Positions 35,555-47,145 of a stretch of 64,000 bases of DNA are shown here, piece after piece. This stretch comes from Diadema setosum (taxonomy: Eukaryota; Echinodermata; Echinoidea; Diadematoida; Diadematidae): positions 2,781,001-2,845,000 of the forward strand of contig CM067067.1 in the NCBI GenBank assembly GCA_033980235.1, in the 5' to 3' direction. The notes beneath the pieces are model-generated. The model worked only from the letters and a program-made list of their open reading frames with translations. It made no database searches and was not told where the DNA came from. The number at the start of each line of letters is the position of its first letter. Position 1 is the first letter of the stretch. Both the position numbers and the translations under genes were made by a program.

Positions 35555-36449
35555 CTGTCAAGGAGTGTTAATACACAGTTAATATACCTTCAAATACAAA
35601 TTTAGAAGGATTGCAGACAGATTTTTTTCCTGACTCTGAAATACAAAGCATATCCACACAAAATTTCTAGGGGGAGAGGGTATTTCAACCATCAAAGATC
35701 TTGCTGCCGGCAACGATCAACAATGCTTTTATTTGCATGGAGATAATGATAAACATTTCGATCAGCAAGAAGTTTGATCAAATTCTTGAGACTCATATTT
35801 TGTGAATGTTATCAGAAAAGGACAATGTTTTACTCGCACAAATCACTAATACAGCCGCTACTATATAGTCTGTTCAGCTTTGCACGCAATTAGACGCGTT
35901 ACCTTGAAAGCCAGCTATACTTGAACGTACTTACAATACGTGAATCCATTTAAACCATGCTAATAACATACATGTAATACAGTGCGATGCCATAGTGAAC
36001 ATACACCTGTTACATCCATAAACCTATCCATACGTGTTGTCATTGCAAAAACATGGGGTTTTTCCTCAGCACCATACAAGTAGTTATCTACTCCCTCCCT
36101 TTTTGCTTGTTTTTTACTAGTTTGTTAACCGACCACCATGTACCCGGTATTGCATTGTGGACAAGCCGAACCGTTGCTGTCTGTTGTGTTTGAGAGATTT
36201 TCACAAAGTGCGCTTTCAGTAAAAGTTGTTACTGTTTCTTAATTGCTTGTTTGTTTGTTTGTTTGTTTGTTTTCTAATTGCAGAGGCTGATAACTCTGAT
36301 CTCCTCAGGACAGCTGCCAACCGAACGGCCTGGAGAATAACTGCTGCATCTTCCTCATGTCCCACAACGACTATAATGGTTGTGGGACTGAGTGAGTGAG
36401 TGAGTGAGACTGATAACTCTGATGACAAGGATACGGCAATTAGTAACAA

Positions 36450-37809
36450 GAGACCCGCGGGTCTAGCGCTCACCTGAGTATCGCAAGTTCACCTTTCACG
36501 CAGTCACTAATCTAAATTATTCACAGCTCTACTAAAATTTGACCAGGCATTCTCAAGAAGATGAAAATGTACAATAAGGGCCCAAATTTTTTTAAGATTC
36601 CTTAATTTGGGGGGATTGGGGGCCCCCTGGGGCCCTCTGGGTGGGGCATGGTGCCCATTTTGATAAATTGAGATTTTGATAAATTGAGGTTTTCAGGAAG
36701 AAGATGAAAATGTACAATTCAGGCCCCCCATTTGGACCTTCCGAACCCCCCCCCCCCCCTGCCCCCAAGAGGGGCACCCCTGGATTTGCTATGAACAAAC
36801 TTGAAACTACAGTCATTAATGTACTCACTCATAGTATTATCTTAGCTCTATAACTTCTGATTCTAGAGAAGATTTTTAAAGATTCCTTCATTTTGGGAGG
36901 TTTGCCCCTCCCCCCCCCCCCCGGGGCCCCTGGGTGGGGAATGGTGCCCATTTTAATAAATTGAGATCCTAACCCCCTATGGATGCTACCTGCCAAGTTT
37001 GGTAAAAATTGGTCATGGGGTTCTCAAGAAGAAGATGAAAATGTATAATTTTGGCCCCATTAGGACCCCTCCCCTGGGTCCCACGGGGGGCACCCCTGAT
37101 TCTGCCATGAACAAACTTGAAACTACAATCATCAATGTACTAACTCATAGTATCAACTTAGCTCTATCACTTCTGGTTCTAGAGAAGAAGATTTTTACAG
37201 ATTCCTTAATTTTGGGGGATTTGGGCCCCCCTGGGGCCCCTGGGTGGGGCATGGTGCCCATTTTAACAAATTGAGATCCTAACCCCCTAGGGATGCTACC
37301 TGCCAAGTTTGGTGAAAATTGGTCATGGGGTTCTCAAGAAGAAGATGAAAATGTATAATTTAGGCCCCATTAGGACCCCTCCCCACCCCCCCTCCCCTGG
37401 GTCCCAAGGGAGGCACCCCTGATTCTGCCATGAACAAACTTGACACTACAGTCATCAATGTACTAACTCATAGTATTAACTTAGCTCTATCACTTCTGGT
37501 TCTAGAGAAGAAGATTTTTACAGATTCCTTAATTTTGGGGGGTTTGGGCCCCCCTGGGGGCCCCCTGGGTGGGGCATGGTGCCCATTTTAACAAATTGAG
37601 TTCCTAACCCCCTAGGGATGCTACCTGCCAAGTTTGATGAAAATCGGTCTTGGGGTTTTCAAGAAGAAGATGAAAATGTAAAAAGTTTACGCACGACGGA
37701 CGACGGACGACGCACGACGGACGACGGACGACGGACGACGCACGACGGACGCCGGACGAAGGGCGATCGCAATAGCTCACTTGAGCCTTTGGCTCAGGTG
37801 AGCTAAAAA
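36450..37809. repeat. Tandem block of about 310-326-bp units with GACGACG tail
   Basis: Units are marked by TCAAGAAGAAGATGAAAATG at about 37022, 37330 and 37656, with diverged or shortened copies near 36553 and 36696. Each unit also holds ACTTCTGGTTCTAGAGAAGA and a G-rich GGGGCCCCTGGGTGGGGCAT stretch. The block starts with GACCCGCGGGTC and AGCGCTCACCTGAG and ends with a (GGACGAC)n tract and AGCCTTTGGCTCAGGTGAGC. CTCACCTGAG and CTCAGGTGAG are inverted ends. It lies in gene B intron 10. Confidence 0.8.
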
Positions 37810-38011
37810 GCTATCACCTGATATTACGTGGTGTCGAAAAGGTTAGAGACATTCTAGCTCGATACTGTGCTAGTAAAAGAACATACAGGCAATCAAAAAC
37901 AAAAAGAAGTTTATAGTGATGTCAGAAAATGTCACCTTTGAAATATCATATTAATTCATCAACCTTCGTGACGCCAGGTCATTTGTAGAAACATTTCATA
38001 TGTTCACTTAC

Positions 38012-38186
38012 CCTCTTATAACTTGATTTGACGCCAACTGGTGTTGCCTCAGCGAAAAGTCTGTAAGGACGGATTATGTCGTTTATTTCCTTGCTCGTTC
38101 GTGAGTGGATGGCAGTCTCCAATTTTGATGACGTAATCACGGCACCATCGGCTCGCACGTAAAACTCGATCACAGTGTAGAGTTGG
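38012..38186 (-). CDS. Gene B exon 10: SEA-like juxtamembrane region, second half
   Basis: Encodes QLYTVIEFYVRADGAVITSS, then KLETAIHSRTSKEINDIIRP and FAEATPVGVKSSYKR. The strand-helix order parallels the region just outside the membrane in Jagged. The acceptor TTCAACAG|CCAAC restores the frame from exon 9. An upstream AG (TTATTAG) does not fit the phase. Donor AGG|GTAAGT, phase 0. The residues KSSYKR would sit just outside the membrane, where ADAM-type shedding of Notch ligands occurs. Confidence 0.85.
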
Positions 38187-38254
38187 CTGTTGAACATAAA
38201 CCGAGACAACGTAAACACTAATAAGATATTGGGGTCATCCCACGAGACCGACAC

Positions 38255-38600
38255 CAACGAGTCATGCAGCCCACGAGTTTGACATCGAAAAAGGTTCATG
38301 AGTGAGTCCAACACTAGGCAAAAAAGGTCCATGAGTCCGATAATAGGCAAACAAGGCCAACAAGTCCAACACGAGGAGAAAAATGCCCACAACACACTAA
38401 GCCCCGTGATGAAATGTCGGTCCCTTGAGCCTTTTTTGTCCAGTGTCGAACTCTTGGGCCTTGTTTACCTATTGTCGGACTCCAGGGCCTTGTTTGCCTA
38501 GTGTCGGACTCATGGGCCTTTTTTGGCCTTGTGTCGAGCTCATGGGCTTTACGACTCGTGGGCTGTATGATTCGTAGTCTGTATGACTCGCGGGATGAGT
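38255..38600. repeat. Foldback minisatellite
   Basis: Left half repeats a unit like GGCAAACAAGGCC...AGTCC.ACAC; right half repeats its reverse complement, GTGTCGGACTC.TGGGCCTTGTTTGCCTA, in units of about 33-36 bases. The two halves would pair as a long hairpin. It starts about 70 bases upstream of the exon 10 acceptor. Confidence 0.7.
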
Positions 38601-39162
38601 AGGATTATTTTTTTCGTTCTGGGGGTCTATTTCTCCTCGGCTTTATTTCCCATTATCGACTCTACCTATAGCGCCTACTGCAGGTTTGTCACAGAAAACT
38701 TGGTTCCCTCTTACATTAAAGCTTTCGATACCATGGGGTAAGTGAATAAAAACTAAAATCGTAACACCCTTAAAGTAACCATTTGATACTGAATAACTAG
38801 GTGTTCATGGAAAGTAAGAACATAATTAACTTGACATTTACATGAGCGCACACAAATTGATTGAATTTGGAATCAGTTTTTCTTCCTTTTTTTCATAGAT
38901 CTCCTTTGGTACAATAAATAGTAAAATCTCGTGACTCTTAATTCGAAGAGGTCAGATTTCCTCCCCCGTGTGCACGCTTTCCTGGGCTAAATTCCCCACG
39001 ACCTCCCTAACTAAAGGTAGACATGATTACCAATCAGTGTTGTGGTGATAATAATGCTAAGGCCGTGGGAAAGAGCAGTGTGAACACTAAATGGAGAGAC
39101 TACGTAGAGTGTAATGTGGTTCCCAATCAAGCTCTATGCCAAGTCTTAATGCAATGGCTTAC
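38601..39162 (-). other. Gene B intron 9 remainder
   Basis: No exon, repeat or motif recognised beyond the minisatellite on its left. Confidence 0.5.
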
Positions 39163-39331
39163 CCGCTGAGCGATGACTCGCCGTACTGGGCCTTCTGGAA
39201 GACCACTTTCAGACTCTCCGGGTCCCGGATATCCATGGTGGATGTCAAAAGCTGAGAGATCTCGTACTCCAGATCACCCGAGGGAGTGGTGTGGTCAGCC
39301 AGAGTCAGAGAGAAAACGTGTTTGCTTGGGT
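39163..39331 (-). CDS. Gene B exon 9: SEA-like juxtamembrane region, first half
   Basis: Encodes DPSKHVFSLTLADHT, then GDLEYEISQLLTSTMDI and SLKVVFQKAQYGESS. The pattern beta strand, helix (EYEISQLLTST), strand, with no cysteines, resembles the SEA-like domain next to the membrane in Jagged proteins. No G-S-V-V-type autocleavage site is seen. Acceptor CCAACAG|ACCC, donor GCGG|GTAAGC, 169 bases. Confidence 0.82.
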
Positions 39332-39778
39332 CTGTTGGTTTGTAAGATATAATGTCGAAGGCAAACGGTTGAAGATAAATACAAACAGACAGGCAGAAAG
39401 TTTGCGTGTATGTATTTATTTGTGTGAGTGTGTGACTGAAAAACGAACAGAGAACTAAATTAACCTAAAACCAGTCAAATTAGTACGTCAATGAACGGGA
39501 AAATAGTATCATACACTTAAGCCTTTTGCTTAGTATAGGGCTTACCATTAAAATGAAGACGATTATACCATTACCACTGATCGACAAATCTTGCTACCTA
39601 TACGTCTAAAGTCTGTGGTTTACTCTTCGACCGGGTAACAAAAGACTAGTGACAAACAAGAAATCATGAGTTATTGTGAAATTAACTATGGAGTTATACT
39701 TAAGTAGCTGCAAGAGTCTTGAAAGAAGACACATTAATTAATGGTGTGCAGTCAGATGTACGTTGACATAGCACTCAC

Positions 39779-39948
39779 CGACGTCACACAGGGTGCCTAC
39801 GAAGTTTTCTTGACAGATGCATCGTGCTGCCGGTGAAGAGCCAGCGGTGTCCAGCTCACAGACCCCATTAACACAGGGTGACGGGTGGCAGGGCCCTCTG
39901 AGTGGGTTTTCACATCGGGCACCCGTAAAGTCTGCTGGACATATGCAT
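39779..39948 (-). CDS. Gene B exon 8: final EGF repeats
   Basis: Completes one EGF (RCICPADFTGARCE) and encodes another (CHPSPCVNGVCEL then RCICQENFVGTLCD). These two lack the calcium-binding start, as is usual for membrane-proximal EGFs. No VWC-type cysteine cluster follows, unlike vertebrate Jagged or fly Serrate. Acceptor GTTTTAG|ATGC, donor CG|GTGAGT, 170 bases. Confidence 0.88.
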
Positions 39949-40331
39949 CTAAAACGACAAACAAACTCGAGATAACATTGTTGTAAAATCTGACAATTGA
40001 GTTTATAACTTTGATCAGAACAATTTGACCTTGTTGTTACTGGCTACGCTACAGGTGCAGAAAATACTACAATCGAGAAAGTTATTCGAGACAACCTTTT
40101 AAATTGCTAAAGCGTTTTGGAGTTGAGATATCCAGTTATGAAAATGCGATATTAGTCCACAAAAATGTATCCTGGGTGAAATTACTTCGAGAAAGGTTTT
40201 CAATCACAGATTTTCATTCACAACATCTCCTTCATGATGATGATCGTGAAGTAACATTACAATTTTGAAATAACCATGGGGTGATTTCTCCCAACAATTT
40301 GCGATAAGAAAATTCCAAGGGAGTCGTTTAC

Positions 40332-42798
40332 CTAACTTCGTGACCCTGTTGACTGCACGAAGCCCCATTCTGGCAAAAATCTCCAGCACATAGTGACATC
40401 GGCGTGGAGGTTGGGAGCTCTGTGCATCGAAAGGTCCCTGGTAGGTTGACGCAATGAGGACGTTCAGGAGGACAATGGTTTTCTTCACATTCATTGACGT
40501 CATTCTCACAGCGTCTCCCGAAATACCCTTCTGCGCAGACGCAGGAAAACGATGCTGTGCCGTCAATGCACGTGGCCATGTTCAGGCAACGATTTTCCGC
40601 ACACTCGTCGATGTTCACTTCGCAAGATTTTCCCTCAAAACCAAGGGGGCAAGAACACCTAAAGTCATTCACAAGATCTTGACAAGTGGCTCCATTTTGA
40701 CATGGCCGAACGGCGCATTCGTTGGTATCAGTCTCACACTTGATGCCCTCGAAGCCAGGTCTACAAAGACACAAATATCCGTCTATGCCATCCACACATT
40801 TAGCATCATTCTGACAGGGATTACTTGCGCATTCGTTCACATTTACCGAACAGTTCTTACCGGTATATCCCGGTGAGCATTCGCAGTGGTAATCATTGAC
40901 CATGTCAGTACACGTTGCATTGTTGAAACACGGCTCCATCGAGCAGTCATCGATGTCATTTTCGCAGAAGTCGCCGTCGTATCCTGCTAAACATATGCAT
41001 TCGAAACTCGCAACTCCATCTTGGCACGTACCATTATTCAAGCAGGGAGAACTACTACACTCATCCAGATTAGACTCACAATACATTCCTCCAAAGCCAC
41101 GGGTGCAGCGACATCGGAATCCATCGACGAAATCCACACAAGTACCATTATGAAGACACGGTTTACTGGCGCACTCGTCGTGATCTACCTCGCAATGGAT
41201 CCCATAGTAACCACTTGCGCATGAGCAGACGTATCCGTCGATCTCGTCAATGCAATACGCCCCATTTAAACAGGGATTGCTACCGCATTCGTTGATGTTG
41301 TTTTGGCAGACCTCTCCGTCAAACCCTGGATCACAGTCGCAACGGAATCCGTTCACACCGTCGGTACAACTGCCGTCATTTTGGCAAGGTCTGCTCGCAC
41401 ACTCGTTGATGTTCTGTTCACACAAGTCACCATCAAAACCCAGCTGGCACCTGCATGTGAACTGAGCAACACCATCTTGACAAGTTCCGTTATTTAAACA
41501 TGGTGCACTATGGCATTCATCAACATCGATTTCACAGAAAGATCCAGTAAAACCATATGGGCAGGCACAATCATAGCCATTAATTCTATCTATGCAAGTG
41601 GCGCCGTTCAAGCAGGGCTGACTCTCGCATTCGTTGATCTCTGATTGGCATCGATCACCTTGGAAACCGTTTGGACAAAGACACAGGTATGCGGCTATTT
41701 GATCCTGGCAAATTCCGTTGTTCATACAAGGATCACTGTGACACTCGTTAATATTGACTTGGCACAAAGGGCCTTCAAATCCTATCCTGCAGTGACACGA
41801 ATACCCATTGACGAGATCCTCACAGGTTCCTCCATTAAGACATGGTTCAGGCAAACAATCGTCAATATTAACTTCACAGTGGGCTCCGGAGTATCCAGGC
41901 CTACAGGGACAGTGATAGCCATTAACAGCGTCCACGCAGGTGTGTCCGTTTTGGCAAGGGTTGCTCACGCATTCATTGATATCAGCATTACACAGGGTAC
42001 CTTCGAATCCAGGAGAACAATCGCAAGTGAAACCGTTGATGCCGTCTACACAGGTGGCGTTGTTGAAGCATGGTGCACTCTGACATTCGTTCACATTCAC
42101 TTCACAGTGTACTCCCGTAAAGCCAGAGGAGCACAAGCAGACATAACCATTAATGCCGTCAACGCACGTGTGGTCATTGTTGCAGGGACTGCTCTGACAT
42201 TCGTCTATATTTGTTTCACAATCTGGCCCAGAGAAACCTGGCTGACAGCTACAGGTGTAAGCATTCACGAGATCGGAGCAGGTTCCGTTGTTTAAACACG
42301 GGCCGCTCTCACACTCATTAATATCCACTTCGCAAAGAGTTCCGCTATAACCGTCCTGGCAGCTGCAGACAAAGCTGCCGATCAGGCTGGTGCAGACGCC
42401 ATCATGCAAGCAAGGTCGGCTGCTGCATTCGTTGATCTCTAACTCGCAGTGAACACCCTCGAAACCTGCTGAACACTCGCACTGATAACCATTCACACCA
42501 TCAATACAAGTGTGATTAGCCGTGCACGGGTTGCTGAGGCACTCGTCCCTGTTCACCTCACAGGTGGCACCCTCAAACCCATCAACGCACTCACAGGTGA
42601 AGCCGTCGATGGCATCAAGACAGGTCGCTCCATTAACACAAGGGTTGCTTCCACATTCATCGACGTTGATTTCGCAGTTTCTCCCCTCAAAGCCAGCAAG
42701 ACAAGAACATGAGTAGTTTCCAATCAGATCTGTGCATGTTCCAGAGTTCTGACACGGTGAGGGCGCGCACTCATCCATGTTGATTTCACAATTTGGAC
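40332..42798 (-). CDS. Gene B exon 7: 20 tandem calcium-binding EGFs in one exon
   Basis: 2,467 bases with no stop in frame. About 20 six-cysteine EGF repeats of roughly 38 residues each start with N/D-x-N/D-E/D-C (NVDEC, DINEC, NIDDC and so on), most with the C-x-C-x2-G-F/Y-x-G core. A 21st repeat has an unusual CPPERPHC core, and the first half of another follows (CQNGASC). Calcium binding between repeats would make a stiff extracellular stalk. The exon ends GTTAG|GTAAAC in phase 2, matching gene A exon 7 (1,003 bases, about 7 repeats). The plus-strand frames here are antisense shadows. Confidence 0.95.
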
Positions 42799-43572
42799 CT
42801 GAAACAAATTCAAAGTTTATGAAAGAGAAGAGTATACAACACTCGAATCAACATTCATTTGCCGAATAGTCATTCTCATCATAATTTGAATGACAATTAA
42901 ACACTCATTTGGGTCATTCCATGATCGCTTTGGAGCACAAGAGATCTAACATCTATATTTGTCATTCATCTCATCAGCTCTGAGACTTCTTGAAACTATA
43001 TATCTATACAGTGCATACTTATGCTTTTTAACCACTTATTCCTTTAGGAAAGATATTGTGATAATTGTGTCTTACGTTTGTTCGACTGTTTCCTGGCGAA
43101 TATTCTGCATTTAATTTTCACCGTTACCTACTTATACCCCTTCAAAACATGGAGGTCAAAGTAAAGACAGAATTTAAAGACGAGGTATAGCGTGGGGAGA
43201 GAAGGGTTGGTCTGGTTGAATCAATCCTCACTGCTGCCCCCCCCCCCCCCTCCAAAAAAAAAAAAGGCACATTCCAAAACACCAAATAATGCAGCCTGCT
43301 TGACCGTCATCGAATAATATTCGTGTATACACATATTATATGAATCGAAGCATACGCACATCGGTAACGTTCGACTCCAGTCGAGAATCTTCGGCTGTGT
43401 GTGTACTTACATAGATATCAGTGATAACGCTATACACACAATTCGCTACGGGTACCCTCGAATACATCCGAATCAGGCCAGCCTCCCCATTGCACAAATC
43501 CCCACGATCCCGTATCTTTACGAACTCATTTTTGATTACGTGTTGTACATCGATATGAAACGAGATATTTAC
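42799..43572 (-). other. Gene B intron 6
   Basis: A short C-run beside an A-run near 43235-43265 is the only notable sequence. No exon seen. Confidence 0.5.
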
Positions 43573-43669
43573 CTTGTATTCCCTGCACGCATTCACAGGT
43601 ATATCCATTGATGATGTCAGAACAAGATCCTCCATTTTGGCAAGGTTCTGATGCGCACTCATTAATTTC
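43573..43669 (-). CDS. Gene B exon 6: single calcium-binding EGF
   Basis: 97 bases, as in gene A. Encodes [16 protein letters not shown] and [11 protein letters not shown]. It follows the DSL directly. Acceptor GTGTCAG|GAAATT, donor AAG|GTAAAT; the final cysteines are supplied by the next exon (GPNC). Confidence 0.92.
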
Positions 43670-45971
43670 CTGACACAGAAACACAGACAACAAATCAAAG
43701 CAGCCATTATTAATTTCTCAATGAATATCTTCAAATTATTTGATCAAATGACGTCATACATCATTTATGTGAAGCTTATGACACTAAAATTCCCATGTAT
43801 CGATAGCACGGATTAAGAAATGACGCTTTGTCCATTATAAATGTAGTTTCTCTCATGGCGAGTATCGAAGTGTTAGCAAGATAGTAATGACACATTGACG
43901 ACATTAATAGGAAACAAAATTCTTAATTCTCTCTCCACTGTCGTCTTAGCTTACGTTCATTTAAAAGAAGATTTTCGTGCATACAAAAAGGATGATTCAG
44001 CATCATCCTGTAGAAAACTCCTTTTCCGTCAACAATTGAAAAAAAAACACTAAACAAGATAAAATGCAGCAGCCCGTTTTTATTCCTCTGCACCTCTTCA
44101 TGACACTATGTTGTCTTAGAAAACACCCTTCGGGGCTATCGTGTCTCTTCAGCTCCAAAGTTATCTAGGAAACCAGTAAATTCGTTTTAGCGCAAGACTT
44201 ATAAGCGTCCATGAATATCTTGCGATATCTATAGGAAAAACCCAAAGCAATGGTACTTCCCCACCCTACAATTTTTAACAACCAGTTTTCTGTGTAATAC
44301 ATTTACACTTGGTCTTGTATTTCTCTAGTCTTGAAATGAGGAATGGAAAGATGCTTTAAGCCGTTGAACTGTTCCCACCTCTTCATTCAAAGCTACGTGA
44401 AGGTGCTTTAATATATCGCTGTTTGAATTAAGTAGCCTTCTAAAAAAATCAAAGAAAAGGGTTTTTCCCGAGAGAGAAATCAGACTATGATTGATGAATC
44501 AACTTTCATTTTCTTTACATTCATGAGAATTTCACTATTTGAACAATGCCTGTTTTGGTTGTCACAAAACACTGCTGTATCAAAACAGACGAACGAGCTT
44601 CGATTAACTCCATAGATTAGGTAGATGGTTTGCCCAACCGGTTTCGTCACCTGATGCCATTTATTTTCGACTCAACAAACGTAGACATGAATGTGAAACT
44701 TTGGCCATGAAGGTGACCTAGTTAAACGAAAGTACATTCGCCCAGTCACAGACTTGCTAGAATGATAAAGACTTTACAATACATCGCGTGATCTTATGTT
44801 GGTCTCTACTCGCAAAGTGAGGGGATATGATACTTCAGGTCTTCGTTGTTTGTGTCATATATCAAGCAACATGTGAGTGGAATGCACTAGTAATCTTTTG
44901 TAATGCTATACCTAAAAAGGGGGCTTGTCATTATTATATAGACCAGCCTGATCTTATATTACCTCTCACCAGCTGTTGTTATATCTTTCCTTTAATAATT
45001 GCATAAGTGAAAGATATGGCTACTCGGCTTCGGTCGGTTTGGAAACTTTCATGTTACATAGACACAGCTACAGCACTGATTTGCCAGTGCCAAATACTCC
45101 TGATATTTAACAGCAGTAGATCATGGAAGAGTTGTGAATAGGAAATGTTTACACCTTTGTCTGAAAGCTTTTAAGCTATGCAGGACAGTAGATAGGTTTA
45201 GGAGGGGTAGGGTGACATGCAGGACGTTGACAACAACCATAACAGTTGTTATTGCAACTGACTGACAAATTTCCCTTCATCGATGTTATTTAAAAATATT
45301 TAGTGTCAGAGTAGTGGTCATGATAACAAACTCACGTCGACAAAGGGCAATTTGCCAATAAGTTGCAATAAAGCAACTCGAAGCAAGGATTTATTAATTT
45401 TGCACCTTCTGAAAAGTAACATTGCAGTCAAAGTTTACACTCCTGCATTATCATGATCATCCCCATATAATTAAATATCATCACAATCATCATCATCACC
45501 ATCATCATTACTTTCACTAAAGGCAACAGAAATTCTAAGCATGGCTTTCTAAGTTTTAAAAAAAAAAAAGTTCGTTTTTAAGATGGCAATTGATATTTTT
45601 ACTTCTCTCTAGACAGGCACAGGGATGAAGACATAAGATTTAAATGTAATCCATATATCTTTGCATTGTCTTAAGTGGCGTGCTTGCCATTGCCTTCAAA
45701 GGAGAAGCTGCAATTACCAATCAGTCACTACTCGAATCTGCGAATATGATTTGAACCACGAATTGAATGCAGTACTGCATGTTCATGATGATGTTAGGGC
45801 CTAACGAGAAAATTTCTCTTATAGGATCACCAACAACTTACTGCAAATCGCTCTCTTCTTTCTTCTTTCTTTCTTTCTTTCTTTCTTTGTGTGCTTTGTT
45901 TGGATTGCGACCGATTCGGCGACACCCTCATTGTAAAGCCCGCCGCACACTAAGACTCATTACTACTCATT
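43670..45971 (-). other. Gene B intron 5, larger part
   Basis: AT-rich, with an ATC-rich tract near 45480-45510 and a CTTT tract near 45858-45888. No exon recognised between the DSL and the first EGF, where canonical ligands encode their DOS EGFs. I looked for cysteine-rich frames and saw none. Confidence 0.5.
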
Positions 45972-46083
45972 ACTCACGACTATACGACTGACAGACTCTG
46001 GATCTGAAATAAACAGGTGCGTTTATTTTGAGGCTACGTGATTAATTTCGGATCCATAGTCTGTCATTCGTATAGTCGTGAGT
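45972..46083. mobile_element. Hairpin (MITE-like) 24 bp from the DSL exon donor
   Basis: 39-base arms, ACTCACGACTATACGACTGA and onward, pair with 46045-46083 with three mismatches around a loop of about 34 bases. It lies immediately inside the intron after gene B exon 5, whose donor is at 46102-46107. Confidence 0.7.
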
Positions 46084-46107
46084 CGTCTATTCGAAGTGCG
46101 TGTTTAC

Positions 46108-46267
46108 CGCATCACAGTTGAGTCCCGTGTAGCCTGCGTGACAGATCTTTCGTCCTAGAGGGCTGCAGGAATAATGTCCACCCGGCCCGTTAGTCGGCCT
46201 GCAGAATCGGGTGCAGTCACTGCCGTAGTAGTGTGGATTGCAAAACACTTTGGTCTCAATGACGGTT
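46108..46267 (-). CDS. Gene B exon 5: DSL domain
   Basis: Encodes TVIETKVFCNPHYYGSDC, then TRFCRPTNGPGGHYSC and KICHAGYTGLNCDA. It has all six DSL cysteines plus the HYYG and FCRP signatures. The segment after FCRP reads TNGPGGHY where Jagged/Delta usually have RDDxFGHY, so the aromatic Notch-contact residue is replaced by glycine. Acceptor ACCGCAG|AACC, donor GCG|GTAAAC in phase 0. Confidence 0.94.
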
Positions 46268-46771
46268 CTGCGGTGGAGAAAACAAGAGAAGCACGTAACG
46301 AGACGTGTCATGTCATTCTGGCCAGTGGAGAGAGATGACCAAGAATAACATCTATAAGTCACCGATGAAAGCAACAACATGAGAATCATATCCAGAGTGA
46401 AACTATTATCTTGAATTCAGCTGCAATTGCATTCGTCAGAGTAAATCAGACATCGAAGTGCAAAAAGATGGAAAACAAATAGAACTGAAATGCAGCAAAT
46501 AAGCGTTAGACATGTTGATGTATAAAAGGGGACAGAATATTGAAGGTGAGATATGAAAATTTGTGAGATGGATTCTATGTGGTGATGTCATCCGGTCACA
46601 TACCGACTTGAAATTTGCTTTCTGTCTTTACGAAGCCCTGTATTAAAGATTGCATAGGCGCCGGAAGTGGGGGGGGCAAAACGCATTTTTGCCCCCCCCC
46701 CCCCAAAAAAAAAAATAAATAAATAAAATAAAATAAGAATAAAAATAAAACAACTAAATGAAATAAAATAA

Positions 46772-46814
<43 letters not shown>

Positions 46815-47145
46815 AAACAAATAGGGAAATTTATTAGCTAAGACTAGTAATTCTAACAAATGTTTAGACATTCATTTTTCGTTGCATGTGAGCAGATTAT
46901 CTCAACCGCATTCAACGGTAACCGTTGCAGTTTTTAGAGGCCTTTGGCTATGGAAAATCGTGTAAATATCAAAATGTTAGTGTGCCCCCCCCCCCCCCCC
47001 CCGCCTTGAGAAAAAAAAAAACAAGTTCCATACGTCCCTCTCCCACCGCTAGTTGTTACTAACGTGACACCTGACGTAAGAAGCGCTCCCGGAAAATAGT
47101 TTTAACCCCCGCCCGCACCGCTCTCCCCCCCCCCCCCCTTCTTAA

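Noticed and set aside
37690..37760. Regular GGACGAC repeats as a CRISPR-like array
   Set aside because: There are no spacers and the context is eukaryotic. It is a simple tandem repeat at the end of a larger element.
38187..38395. Extension of gene B exon 10 upstream to 38395 or to the acceptor near 38218
   Set aside because: The upstream frame consists of the foldback minisatellite, and only the acceptor at 38187-38189 restores the frame from exon 9.
41645..42295. 216-residue plus-strand open frame
   Set aside because: It is antisense to the EGF exon of gene B, and the long frame is a by-product of the repetitive EGF coding sequence. The other plus-strand frames across 40454-42716 and 537-1700 are rejected for the same reason.
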